Assembly: GCA_902826305.1 (NCBI GenBank)
Contig: CADEEH010000002.1
Span: forward strand, 27,626 to 91,625
From: an uncultured Burkholderiales bacterium
Lineage (GTDB): Bacteria > Pseudomonadota > Gammaproteobacteria > Burkholderiales > Burkholderiaceae_E
Reading direction: 5' to 3'
DNA: 64,000 nt
Below the pieces are notes generated by a model that did not search any database, had not been told where the DNA came from, and saw only the letters and a program-made list of their open reading frames with translations. Positions within the stretch are counted from its first letter, which is position 1; every line of letters begins with the position of its first letter. The position numbers and the translations under genes are program-made. Below are positions 29,046-36,973 of this stretch, one piece after another.

Positions 29046-29945
29046 TCAGCCGCGATCCGCGCGCGCGATGAAAGCGTCGATCAGCCCGTCCGGGGCCTTG
29101 ACGACATGCTCCGGGCCCGGGAAGACGCCGGCACGCACGTCGGCGATGTACTCGCGGAACGCGGCGACACGCTCGCGCTGCATCGCCGCCTTCATCTCGT
29201 GCAGCTGCCGGTACTGCCGGGTATGCCGCGGGTAGGGCGGCGGGTTGTTGCCGAGGATGTCGTCGGCGAACAGGAACTGGATGTCGCCGCCGCTGCCCGC
29301 GCCGATCGATGAGGTGAGCAGCGTCGTGCGCTTCGTGATCTCGGCGAGCAGCGCCTCGGGGATCACCTCGACCTCGACCGCGTACGCACCGGCCGACTCG
29401 AGCCGCTTGATCTGCTCATGGACCCAGAGCGCCTCGTCGATGGTCTTGCCGACCGCGCGCAACCCGCCGGTCCAGGTGCTGCGCCGGGGCACCAGGCCCG
29501 CGTGGCCCTGCACCGGGATGCCGGCCTCGGCGGCGGCCTCGATGAAGCGGGGACTCCACTGGCACATCACCGCGTCGAAGCCGGCCTTCATCGCCTCGTA
29601 GCCGAGGCGCACCGCCTCGTCGGCGGTCGCCGCGGCGACCAGCGGAACGGAAGCCGCCATGAAAGTCTTCGGCGCCGCCTGCCGGATCGCGATCGCCGGT
29701 CCCGGGTTGGACGAATCGAACCGGCATTTCATCGTGTCGATGCCGGCCTCCTCGGCCGCGGCGGCCTCCTCCGGCGAGAACGGCAACGTCTCGGTCAGCA
29801 CCCGCGTGCCCTTGATGTCGCGCAGGTCCTTGACGGTGAAGTTGCGCAGGCCGTAGGCGCCGCCAGCGGTCATCACCCGCTTCAGGCCCCGCTGGGCCGC
29901 GTCGCGCGGCGGGATGCCCCCGTCGCCGGTTGCGTGGCTCGCCAT
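29046..29945 (-). CDS. PanB-like protein (ketopantoate hydroxymethyltransferase superfamily, divergent)
   Basis: A 299-residue protein of the PanB/PEP-mutase barrel superfamily: TMKCRFDSSN near the first metal site, VQGHAGLVPRRSTWTGG (the GHIGLTPQ loop of PanB), and GAYAVEVEVIPEALLAEIT (conserved Glu strand), then SSIGAGSGGDIQFLFADDILG. However, the positions of the catalytic Lys (AVKLEGG in PanB, AVMCQWS here) and the DMPF Asp (SVPL here) are changed, so true ketopantoate synthesis is doubtful. A GGGAGGGG ribosome-binding site precedes the ATG at 29945. Located downstream of boxB on the same strand, 124 bp away. A real panB is probably elsewhere. Confidence 0.72.
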   Translation of the reverse strand: MASHATGDGGIPPRDAAQRGLKRVMTAGGAYGLRNFTVKDLRDIKGTRVLTETLPFSPEEAAAAEEAGIDTMKCRFDSSNPGPAIAIRQAAPKTFMAASVPLVAAATADEAVRLGYEAMKAGFDAVMCQWSPRFIEAAAEAGIPVQGHAGLVPRRSTWTGGLRAVGKTIDEALWVHEQIKRLESAGAYAVEVEVIPEALLAEITKRTTLLTSSIGAGSGGDIQFLFADDILGNNPPPYPRHTRQYRQLHEMKAAMQRERVAAFREYIADVRAGVFPGPEHVVKAPDGLIDAFIARADRG

Positions 29946-30069
29946 GTGTCCCCTCCCGTCGGTCGCGGCGCGCGGATCGCGTGCCGGTCGCTCATCGGAT
30001 CGTTCGGACCATTGTAGCCAACGAGTGCCGACGGGCGGCCCCGACGAGCCGCCCGGGACCGATCACCGG

Positions 30070-31563
30070 TCAGTCGATCTTCACGTACTCGAAGTCACCC
30101 GGCTGGTTGTTGATGCCCACCCGCGGCGGTGCGATCCAGCTCGCGTACTGGCCACGTTCCAGGCAGGGTGTCATCATCGACGCGATGAACTGCAGGTCGG
30201 CTTCACCCGGCAGCCACTGCGCCTTGCCGTCGTTCCACTGCGCCTCGGTCAGGATCCGCCCGGCCGGGTCGATCCGCTGGCCGGCGAATTCGCCGATCCG
30301 GCGGTTGAACGCCTTGTGCGGCTGCGTGAAGCGGAAGTTGATGCCGGCCTTCTCGATCACCTTGTTCCAGCGGTCGATGCCGCTCTGGCAGTCGGCGATG
30401 TAGTCGTCGAGCAGGCGGCTGTTGATCGAACGCAGCGCCGGCACACCCTCGGTGACGAACTTGCCGTCGACCACACGCAGCACCGGATAGGTCGCGTCCT
30501 GCAACTGGTGATCGTCCTTCAGTTGGGCCTCGTTGAAGCGGCCTTTCAGGCCCGCACTGAACGCCTCGGCCGCGTTGCTCGAGATCTCGCTGCCGAACAG
30601 ATCGCGGGTGACCGACATGTGGAAGTTGGCCTTGCGCTGCAGGAGCGGCAGGTCGAACACGCCCAACTTGCGGATCGCCTCGGTGTCCCCGGGGTCCTTG
30701 ATGCCGGCCGCGTTCATCGCCTTGCAGGTCGCCTCGATCGTGCGGCCGACACCGGTCTCGCCGACGAACAGGTGGTGCGCCTCCTCGGTCAGCATGAAGC
30801 GGCAGCTGCGCGACAGCGGGTCGAAGCCACTCTCGGCGAGTGCGGCCAGCTGCATCTTGCCGTCCCGGTCGGTGAAATACGTGAACATGAAGAAGCTCAG
30901 CCAGTCCGGCGTGCGCTCGTTGAAGGCACCCAGGATCCGCGGATTGTTCTGGTCGGCCGAGCGACGCTCGAGCAATGCCTGCGCTTCCTCGCGGCCGTCA
31001 CGACCGAAGTACTTCACCAGCAGGTAGACCATCGCCCACAGGTGGCGGCCTTCCTCGACGTTGACCTGGAACAGGTTGCGCATGTCGTAGAGGCTCGGCG
31101 CGGTCTTGCCGAGGAAACGCTGCTGCTCGACCGACGCGGGCTCGGTGTCGCCCTGCACGACGATCAGCCGGCGCAGCAGCGAACGATACTCGCCAGGCAC
31201 CTCCTGCCAGGCCGGCTCACCCTTGTGGCGTCCGCACGGGATCGTCCGCCCCTCGACCTTCGGCGCGAGCAGGATGCCCCAGCGATAGTCGGGCATCTTC
31301 ACGTGGCCGAACTTGGCCCAGCCGCCCGGATCGACACCCACCGCGGTGCGTAGGTAGACCTCGGCGTTCTGGAAGCCGTCGGGGCCCATCTCCTTCCACC
31401 AGTCGATGTAGTTCGGCTGCCAGCTCTCGAGCGCCCGCAGCAGCTGCTTGTCCGAGGACAACGACACGTTGTTCGGAATGGCTTCGTCGTAGTCGACCTC
31501 GACGAAGGCTTCGCTGTGGATCGCTTCCGGGGCTTCCGTCAGCTGGTCGGGGTTGGCGCTCAT
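30070..31563 (-). CDS. boxB: Benzoyl-CoA 2,3-epoxidase oxygenase subunit BoxB
   Basis: A 497-residue BoxB-type di-iron oxygenase that epoxidises benzoyl-CoA (or a related aryl-CoA) in the aerobic CoA-dependent box pathway. Key segments are RNLFQVNVEEGRHLWAMVYLLVKYFGRDGR and FMLTEEAHHLFVGETGVGRTI, supplying Glu/His ligands for the di-iron centre, plus WQPNYIDWWKEMGP early on. It is slightly longer than the roughly 473 residues I recall for characterised BoxB. The usual partners boxA (reductase), boxC (lyase) and the benzoate-CoA ligase are not in this window. A GGAGGAG site precedes ATG 31563, and a sigma-70 promoter lies upstream. Confidence 0.92.
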   Translation of the reverse strand: MSANPDQLTEAPEAIHSEAFVEVDYDEAIPNNVSLSSDKQLLRALESWQPNYIDWWKEMGPDGFQNAEVYLRTAVGVDPGGWAKFGHVKMPDYRWGILLAPKVEGRTIPCGRHKGEPAWQEVPGEYRSLLRRLIVVQGDTEPASVEQQRFLGKTAPSLYDMRNLFQVNVEEGRHLWAMVYLLVKYFGRDGREEAQALLERRSADQNNPRILGAFNERTPDWLSFFMFTYFTDRDGKMQLAALAESGFDPLSRSCRFMLTEEAHHLFVGETGVGRTIEATCKAMNAAGIKDPGDTEAIRKLGVFDLPLLQRKANFHMSVTRDLFGSEISSNAAEAFSAGLKGRFNEAQLKDDHQLQDATYPVLRVVDGKFVTEGVPALRSINSRLLDDYIADCQSGIDRWNKVIEKAGINFRFTQPHKAFNRRIGEFAGQRIDPAGRILTEAQWNDGKAQWLPGEADLQFIASMMTPCLERGQYASWIAPPRVGINNQPGDFEYVKID

Positions 31564-31591
31564 CGTGTGCTCCTCCAGATTTCGATAAGTG

Positions 31592-31628
31592 TTGAACAGC
31601 GTTATACTGCACTTTCATCGCAGTTCAA
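31592..31628 (-). promoter_or_regulatory. Sigma-70 promoter of boxB overlapped by an inverted repeat
   Basis: On the minus strand TTGAAC (31628-31623) and TATAAC (31606-31601) are separated by 16 bp, a good -35/-10 pair about 38 bp before boxB. The same segment forms an inverted repeat TTGAACTGCG ... CGCTGTTCAA (one mismatch, 17-bp spacer) spanning from the -35 to just past the -10. A repressor bound there would block RNA polymerase. Confidence 0.68.
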
Positions 31629-31816
31629 GCACAATAACGACCAGTCGCCAAGGCGACATTGCGCAACCGCAATCGGTGGCGGAAAAAATCGGAGCCACAC
31701 GGACGGACCGTGGGAAGGTCCGGGTACCAGGCGCGGCCAGGCACTCGCCTCCGGCCCGGTTCCGTCGACGACGGACCAGCCGGCCGATGTCGGCGACGCG
31801 GCCGGGACCGGCCCGA

Positions 31817-31975
31817 TCAGACGCCCGGCGGGCGGGCGCCGGTCCGCGCCTCGTCATCGACCATGTGCCGGATGAAGTACCAGGTGAAGTACACGGCCAT
31901 CACCAGGATGAAGGCGATGACGCCGAACGACAGCACACCGACCCAGTCGGAGAAGAGTTCGTTGAGCAGTGCCAT
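31817..31975 (-). CDS. DUF3149 small membrane protein
   Basis: A 52-residue protein, MALLNELFSDWVGVLSFGV onward, with one membrane helix (about residues 13-34) and a charged C-terminus (RHMVDDEARTGARPPGV). Length, N-terminus and topology match DUF3149, a small family of beta/gammaproteobacteria. The ATG at 31975 follows a GGGAGACGAAG site. Function unknown. It lies between the LysR gene and boxB on the same strand. Confidence 0.8.
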   Translation of the reverse strand: MALLNELFSDWVGVLSFGVIAFILVMAVYFTWYFIRHMVDDEARTGARPPGV

Positions 31976-32109
31976 CTTCGTCTCCCTGCGAGGAACACGC
32001 CCTCAATGTAGGCAGCAGCAAGCGGGCGTGCCGATGACATTGCGCAGGTGCCAGGAGCGAGGTCACACAGCCGTTGCCGGTCGGGCACGCGAAGGCGTTC
32101 CGTCATTGA

Positions 32110-33003
32110 CTACCAGCGCACGTCGTGGAAACGCGAGACGAGGAAATCGACCAGCACCCGGACCTTCGCGGCGAGCTGGCGCCGTGTCGGATAGATCGCG
32201 TGGATCTCGAGCTTCGGCCCGCGCAGTGCGGGCAGCAGCTCGACCAGGCGCCCGGCCGCGAGATCGCCGGCGATCAGGAACGTCGGCTGGAAGATGATGC
32301 CCTGGTCGTCGAGCGCCGCGGCCACGCAGGTGTCGCCGTTGTTCGCACGCAGCCGCGGACGGGTGAGCACCTCGACCGGACCCGGCTCGGCCTCGAAACG
32401 CCAGACGTCGCCGCCCGACCAGTAGGTGTAGGCAAGCACGTCGTGTCCGCGCAGTTCGTCGGCGGATCTCGGCGTGCCGCGACGGGCCAGGTAACGCGGC
32501 GATGCACACATCACCATGCGCGAAACCGCGATCCGACGGGCGATCAGGCTCGAATCGGTCAGTCGCGAGATGCGCACGGCGACATCGATACCCTCGTCGA
32601 TCAGGTCGACCTGGCGATCGGTCAGCGTGACCTCGAGTTCGATCTCCGGAAAGGCGCGCAGGAAAGGACCCCAGATCGGCGCCAGGTGACGCACACCGAA
32701 GGACTGGGGCGCGTTGACGCGCAGTCGTCCCGCCGGCTGGCTGCGGCCGAGTCCGGCGATCTGGTCGGCCTCGTCGAGTTCCTCGAGGATCTGGCGTGCC
32801 CGCTCGTGATAGGCACGTCCCTCGTCGGTCAGTGACATCCGGCGCGTGGTCCGCTGCAGCAGGCGTGCGCCCAGGCGCACCTCGAGATCGAGCACCGCGC
32901 GCGAGACCGCGGCCTTGGTGACCTGCAGGGCCTCGGCCGCAGCGACGAAGCTGCCCTGTTCGACGACGGCGACGAATGCCGACAGTTCGCGGAAACGGTC
33001 CAC
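32110..33003 (-). CDS. LysR-type transcriptional regulator
   Basis: A 297-residue LysR regulator. The N-terminal winged helix (MDRFRELSAFVAVVEQGSFVAAAEALQVTKAAVSRAVLDLE) is canonical, with the recognition helix at about 28-45; the C-terminal periplasmic-binding-like domain binds an effector (RRIAVSRMVMCASPRYLARRGTPRS). It is divergent from the DOPA-dioxygenase-like gene with a T-N11-A dyad in the 186-bp gap, so it probably regulates that gene and itself. Confidence 0.92.
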   Translation of the reverse strand: MDRFRELSAFVAVVEQGSFVAAAEALQVTKAAVSRAVLDLEVRLGARLLQRTTRRMSLTDEGRAYHERARQILEELDEADQIAGLGRSQPAGRLRVNAPQSFGVRHLAPIWGPFLRAFPEIELEVTLTDRQVDLIDEGIDVAVRISRLTDSSLIARRIAVSRMVMCASPRYLARRGTPRSADELRGHDVLAYTYWSGGDVWRFEAEPGPVEVLTRPRLRANNGDTCVAAALDDQGIIFQPTFLIAGDLAAGRLVELLPALRGPKLEIHAIYPTRRQLAAKVRVLVDFLVSRFHDVRW

Positions 33004-33024
33004 CGCCGATTGTCACATCCTGTT

Positions 33025-33037
33025 TGACATTCAGTCA
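33025..33037. promoter_or_regulatory. Candidate LysR binding site (T-N11-A dyad)
   Basis: TGACATTCAGTCA is an interrupted palindrome (TGAC/GTCA) fitting the T-N11-A LysR core, placed 22 bp from the regulator's start and 153 bp from the divergent dioxygenase start, the usual geometry of a LysR recognition site. Confidence 0.55.
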
Positions 33038-33189
33038 ATGATCAACGCGTTTATCTAGCCGTCGAGCATCAATACATTGGGATGGTCGGATGAGCCGGAT
33101 CACGGCCACCCCGATGCCGGGCCCACCACCCCGTCGGCGGGCCGCCCTGGCATTCCCACACGACGGGTCTTGTCGACACAGGATTTCAG

Positions 33190-33978
33190 ATGGCCCACCT
33201 GCCCGCGTTGTTCGTATCCCATGGCGCCCCCACGTTGGCGCTCGAACCCGGCGAGATCGGCCCGTCGCTGGCCCGTTTCGCCCGCACGTTGCCCAAGCCG
33301 CGTGCGGTGCTGGTGGTTTCGCCGCACTGGAGCACCGCGGTCCCGTTCGTCAACGCGACGCCACTGCAGTCGGCGATCCACGACTTCTACGGCTTTCCGG
33401 AACCGCTGTACGACATCCAGTACGGGCCGCCGGGTGCGCCGGCGGTCGCGGAACGTGTGCATGCGCTGCTGGCTGATGCGGGACTGCTGCCGCGCATCGA
33501 TCATCGCCGCGGCCTCGATCACGGCGCCTGGGTGCCGGTGCGTTTCATGTACCCGGAGGCCGATGTGCCGACGCTGCAGCTGTCGTTGCAGCCCCACCAG
33601 TCGCCGGCCTGGCAGTACGAACTGGGTCGGCATCTGGCTCCGCTGGCCGACGAAGGGGTGCTGGTGGTCGGTTCGGGCAGCATCACGCACAATCTGCAGG
33701 ACTTCCATCCCGATCGCGGTGACAGCATCATCGAGCCCTATGTCGCGCCGTTCACCGACTGGATCCGCGAGCGGCTCGCCAGCGGCGATCTTGCGTCGCT
33801 GCTCGACTATCGTGCGCGTGCGCCGTTCGCCAGCACGGCCCATCCGACCGACGAACACCTGCTGCCGCTGTTCGTGGCGATGGGGGCGGCCGGCGACTGG
33901 GAACAACATGCACAGATCGCGGGTGGCATCGACATGGGTTTCCTCGCGATGGACGCGTATGCGTTCGGAACGGCCTGA
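33190..33978 (+). CDS. LigB-family aromatic-ring dioxygenase (4,5-DOPA extradiol dioxygenase-like)
   Basis: A 262-residue LigB-superfamily enzyme of the YgiD/DODA type. The metal and catalytic His residues are visible in LFVSHGAPTLAL, LVVSPHWSTAVP, GLDHGAWVPVRFMYP and GSGSITHNLQDF. Such enzymes cleave catechol rings extradiol, for example DOPA between C4 and C5; several bacterial members have uncertain substrates. Divergent from a LysR regulator and followed at 30 bp by an esterase gene. Confidence 0.87.
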   Translation: MAHLPALFVSHGAPTLALEPGEIGPSLARFARTLPKPRAVLVVSPHWSTAVPFVNATPLQSAIHDFYGFPEPLYDIQYGPPGAPAVAERVHALLADAGLLPRIDHRRGLDHGAWVPVRFMYPEADVPTLQLSLQPHQSPAWQYELGRHLAPLADEGVLVVGSGSITHNLQDFHPDRGDSIIEPYVAPFTDWIRERLASGDLASLLDYRARAPFASTAHPTDEHLLPLFVAMGAAGDWEQHAQIAGGIDMGFLAMDAYAFGTA

Positions 33979-34008
33979 GCGCGAACGACGAACGAAAGGT
34001 GATCGACG

Positions 34009-34683
34009 TTGACCCCCGACCCGAAGCCCTCGGCCACAACGACGACGACCGGCACCGCGAAGCAACTGTTCATCCTGCTGCACGGCGTCGGGTCGGCGCC
34101 GGCGGCGATGGCCGGCATCGCCCGTGCCCTCGCCGCCGCGTTCCCGCGGGCCGCGATCGTCGTGCCCGAGGGCTTCGATCGCTTCGACCTCGGACCGACC
34201 GGCCGGCAGTGGTTCTCGGTCAAGGGCGTCGACGAGATCAATCGCATCGAACGGATCGACGCGGTGATGCCGAAGCTGCTCGCGCTGATACGGCACGAGC
34301 AGCAGGCCCACGGCGTCGGGCCGGAGGCGACCGCGCTGGTGGGATTTTCGCAGGGGGCGATCCTGGCGCTGGAAGCGGTGTCGCGTCACGACGGCCTCGC
34401 CGGACGTGTGCTTGCGTTCGCCGGGCGTTACGCGAAACTGCCCGAGGTCGCGCCGGCGAACACGACGCTGCACCTGCTGCACGGCGAAGACGACGCGGTC
34501 ATCCCGATCATGCATGCGCGCGCGGCGCTGGAGCACCTGGAGCGGCTGCAGGGCGACGCGTCACTCGACGTCGCCCGCGGCGTCGGCCACGAGCCCCATC
34601 CGGCGCTGGTCGAGTGTGCGATCGAGCGGCTGCGCGGACAACTGCCGATGCGGACCTGGCGCGCGGCGTTGGCCGGACGCTGA
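34009..34683 (+). CDS. Serine esterase (YpfH/carboxylesterase type 2)
   Basis: A 224-residue alpha/beta hydrolase of the phospholipase/carboxylesterase family. Oxyanion loop LFILLHGVGSAP; nucleophile Ser in LVGFSQGAILALE; acid Asp in HGEDDAVIPIMHA; catalytic His in GVGHEPHPAL. The frame starts at TTG 34009, supported by an AAAGGTGAT site 8-10 nt upstream. Thirty bp behind the dioxygenase gene, likely one transcript. Substrate not deducible. Confidence 0.85.
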   Translation: MTPDPKPSATTTTTGTAKQLFILLHGVGSAPAAMAGIARALAAAFPRAAIVVPEGFDRFDLGPTGRQWFSVKGVDEINRIERIDAVMPKLLALIRHEQQAHGVGPEATALVGFSQGAILALEAVSRHDGLAGRVLAFAGRYAKLPEVAPANTTLHLLHGEDDAVIPIMHARAALEHLERLQGDASLDVARGVGHEPHPALVECAIERLRGQLPMRTWRAALAGR

Positions 34684-34722
34684 GGCCCGCGGATCGCGCG
34701 CGCTCGGACCGGACCCGACGCT

Positions 34723-35739
34723 CTACTGCTTCGCGCCTTCGGTCAGGCGCCGGCCCAGCGACACCGCGTACGGTGCCGCACGCGCGGCCAGCATCGGATC
34801 GGCCGACGGCTCCACCCCCTTGGGCAGCACCATCGGATTGAAGGTGATGCTCACACAGGGCCCGCCGGCATCCGGCGCGACCGACTTGATCACCAGCCGG
34901 CCCATCGTCACCTTCTTGCGCTGCTCGGGCAGCGGCGTCACCGCGCTGTCGATCCGGTCGCCGGGCTCGGCCAGCTGCAGGTTGAAGTCGAACGCCACGC
35001 CGCCGGCAGCCACACGCTGGCGCAGGTCGTCGAACAGGAAGTCGGTGCCCTTGGCCTTGGCCTCGTCGTCACTGAGCCCCCGGGTACCACCCACCGGCTC
35101 GAAGACCCACTTGCCGAATTGTTTGCGCCCGCTGGCGTCGACGAAGCCGAAGGCGTGCACGCCCCAGTAGTTGACCGCGCCGAAGCTGGCCGGCACCGGC
35201 TGGCTGGCGAAATGTTTGCCTTGCAGCAGCACCTCCGGGTTGGCGTCGGCGAAGGCCTTCACCCGTTCCGGATTCGGCTTCTTGGTCTCGGGGTCCGGCG
35301 CCAGCGACTCCAGGCGGCCGAGCAACTGCTCCGGCGTCGCGGAGCCGAACACCGGCGCCGAGATGTTGCCCATCTGCCAGGTCTCGCCGCCGGGCAATTC
35401 GAACTGCAGTGCCATGTTGCGCTGGCTCTTCGCGTTGTCCGGCGCCTTGGGGTTGCCACCGCCCACCGAAAAGCGGGCGATCACCGGCACCGGCTTGCCG
35501 CTGAAGGCCGACGATGCGGACAGCGCCTTGCCTTCGGCGCTGCCGACGAACTCGGCCATCGCACACACCCCCTTGGCACCGGAGCGTCGATAACCGTCGA
35601 ACTTGCCGCCGGCGCGCTCGAAGCTGTCCACCATGCGGTTGGGATCCACCGCCGTCTGGGCCTGGGCCTGGCCCAGTGCTCCCACGGTGGTGACGGCGGC
35701 GGCGAGCAGCAGTACGGGCCGGGAGGAACGACGTGTCAT
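34723..35739 (-). CDS. Exported catalase-family protein lacking the distal catalytic His
   Basis: A 338-residue periplasmic protein of the mono-domain catalase-related peroxidase family (SrpA-like), with a signal peptide ending near residue 28. The family start FERAGGKxxGYRR is present, but the next residues are SGAKG (53-57), where catalases have A/H-H-A-K-G, so Gly54 stands in place of the essential distal His. The C-terminal RAAPYAVSLGRR keeps the Arg-x3-Tyr proximal haem-ligand spacing. Haem binding may survive while normal catalase activity is doubtful. PVPVIARFSVGGGNP and NMALQFELPGG are also conserved. Monocistronic. Confidence 0.82.
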   Translation of the reverse strand: MTRRSSRPVLLLAAAVTTVGALGQAQAQTAVDPNRMVDSFERAGGKFDGYRRSGAKGVCAMAEFVGSAEGKALSASSAFSGKPVPVIARFSVGGGNPKAPDNAKSQRNMALQFELPGGETWQMGNISAPVFGSATPEQLLGRLESLAPDPETKKPNPERVKAFADANPEVLLQGKHFASQPVPASFGAVNYWGVHAFGFVDASGRKQFGKWVFEPVGGTRGLSDDEAKAKGTDFLFDDLRQRVAAGGVAFDFNLQLAEPGDRIDSAVTPLPEQRKKVTMGRLVIKSVAPDAGGPCVSITFNPMVLPKGVEPSADPMLAARAAPYAVSLGRRLTEGAKQ

Positions 35740-35903
35740 GGGCGGGGCATCCTTGGGGGTGGCGGAAAGTGCTGGCCTGTCGAGCTACGCATACTGCGTC
35801 GAAACGGATGCCCCACCCGGGCAGAAGCACTGCTGCCAGCAAGGTCGGAGATGTCCGCCGTGCGCGGGATCATGCGGCCGGGCCACCGGACCCTGGCGCG
35901 GGG

Positions 35904-36467
35904 TCAGCGCCGCGCGTCGAACACGAGGCAGGTGGTGGTCGCGTGGGCGTACAACTTGCCATCCGGACCGACCAGGCGGCCTTCCGCGGTGGCGACCTGG
36001 TTGCCGCCGTGCACGACCCGGCCTTCGGCACGCACCAGCGGCACCTTGTCGGTCAGCGCACGCACGATGTTCAGTTTCAGCTCCAGGGTCGTATAGCCCT
36101 TGCCCACCGGCAGCGTCGAGTGCACCGCGCAGCCGACCGCGGAGTCGAGCAGCGTCGCGAACCAGCCGCCGTGCACGGTGCCCAGCGGGTTGTAGTGTGC
36201 ATGGCCGGGCCTGCCCTGGAAGACCGCGAGGCCCGGCTCGGCGTGCACGAGCTGGAAGTCCAGCGTCGCGCCGATCGGTGCCGCGGGCAGCCGGCCGTCG
36301 AGGATCGCCTGGAACATCTCGATGCCGGACATGCCGGCGACCTGCTCGCGTCGGGCCACGCCGACGGTGCTCGATCGCAAGCGGATCGCGGCCGCCTCGG
36401 CGTGCCACCGGGCCAGCGTGGCCTCGGCGTCGGTGGGTTGGGTTTTGTCGTCCATCGGCTCCGCCAT
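35904..36467 (-). CDS. PaaI-family hotdog thioesterase
   Basis: A 187-residue thioesterase. The hotdog core is HYNPLGTVHGGWFATLLDSAVGCAVHSTLPVGKGYTTLELKLNIVRAL, with the PaaI-type HGG motif, plus PAAPIGATLDFQLV ahead of it. Substrates of relatives are aryl- or acyl-CoA thioesters. The start is uncertain: ATG at 36467 or 36455; 36485 would run into the MarR operator repeats. Divergent from marR, with which it shares the promoter region. Confidence 0.85.
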   Translation of the reverse strand: MAEPMDDKTQPTDAEATLARWHAEAAAIRLRSSTVGVARREQVAGMSGIEMFQAILDGRLPAAPIGATLDFQLVHAEPGLAVFQGRPGHAHYNPLGTVHGGWFATLLDSAVGCAVHSTLPVGKGYTTLELKLNIVRALTDKVPLVRAEGRVVHGGNQVATAEGRLVGPDGKLYAHATTTCLVFDARR

Positions 36468-36478
36468 TCGAAGATTTG

Positions 36479-36508
36479 CTTGCAACTACAATACTTGCAG
36501 GTACAATA
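36479..36508. promoter_or_regulatory. Two tandem 15-bp repeats, candidate MarR operator
   Basis: CTTGCAACTACAATA (36479-36493) is followed at once by CTTGCAGGTACAATA (36494-36508); 13 of 15 positions agree. Each repeat carries a TACAAT hexamer that could serve as -10. The array ends 6 bp before the marR ATG and lies in the gap shared with the divergent thioesterase gene, the usual place for MarR autoregulation. Confidence 0.65.
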
Positions 36509-36514
36509 CTATCC

Positions 36515-36973
36515 ATGCCTCCCACCGTCAAGCCCAAGGGCTGCACCCACCTGAAGCTGCGCCAGCTCGATCGGGCGGTCACGCGCCACTACGACGCGTA
36601 TGTCGCGGCCACCGGCCTGAAGAACACGCAGTACTCGCTGCTGTCACACGTGGTCGGCCTGGGCCCGATCCGGCCCGGTGAACTCGCATCCCGGATGCGG
36701 ATGGATGCCTCGACGCTGACACGCAACCTGCAGCCGCTGGTGGCCGCGGGATGGGTCCTGCTCGGCCCCGGCGACGATGCGCGCACGCGCTCGATCGAGG
36801 CGACCGAAGCCGGTCGCACCAAACGCACCGAGGCGCAGGTCGCATGGAAACAGGCGCAACAGGCGCTGAACAGGCGCCTGGGCAACGATCGTGTGCTGGC
36901 GCTGCACGAACTGATCGACGCCTGCCTGGAAGAGCTCGACGACAGCGCGGCGCACGACACGAACGGCACATGA
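36515..36973 (+). CDS. MarR-family transcriptional regulator
   Basis: A 152-residue winged-helix regulator. The HTH is at about 45-85 (NTQYSLLSHVVGLGPIRPGELASRMRMDASTLTRNLQPLVAAGWV) followed by the wing LLGPGDDARTRSIEATEAG and dimerising helices. Its stop overlaps the MFS start (ATGA), so regulator and transporter are coupled; the transporter is probably the regulated function, induced by the compound it moves. Confidence 0.92.
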   Translation: MPPTVKPKGCTHLKLRQLDRAVTRHYDAYVAATGLKNTQYSLLSHVVGLGPIRPGELASRMRMDASTLTRNLQPLVAAGWVLLGPGDDARTRSIEATEAGRTKRTEAQVAWKQAQQALNRRLGNDRVLALHELIDACLEELDDSAAHDTNGT

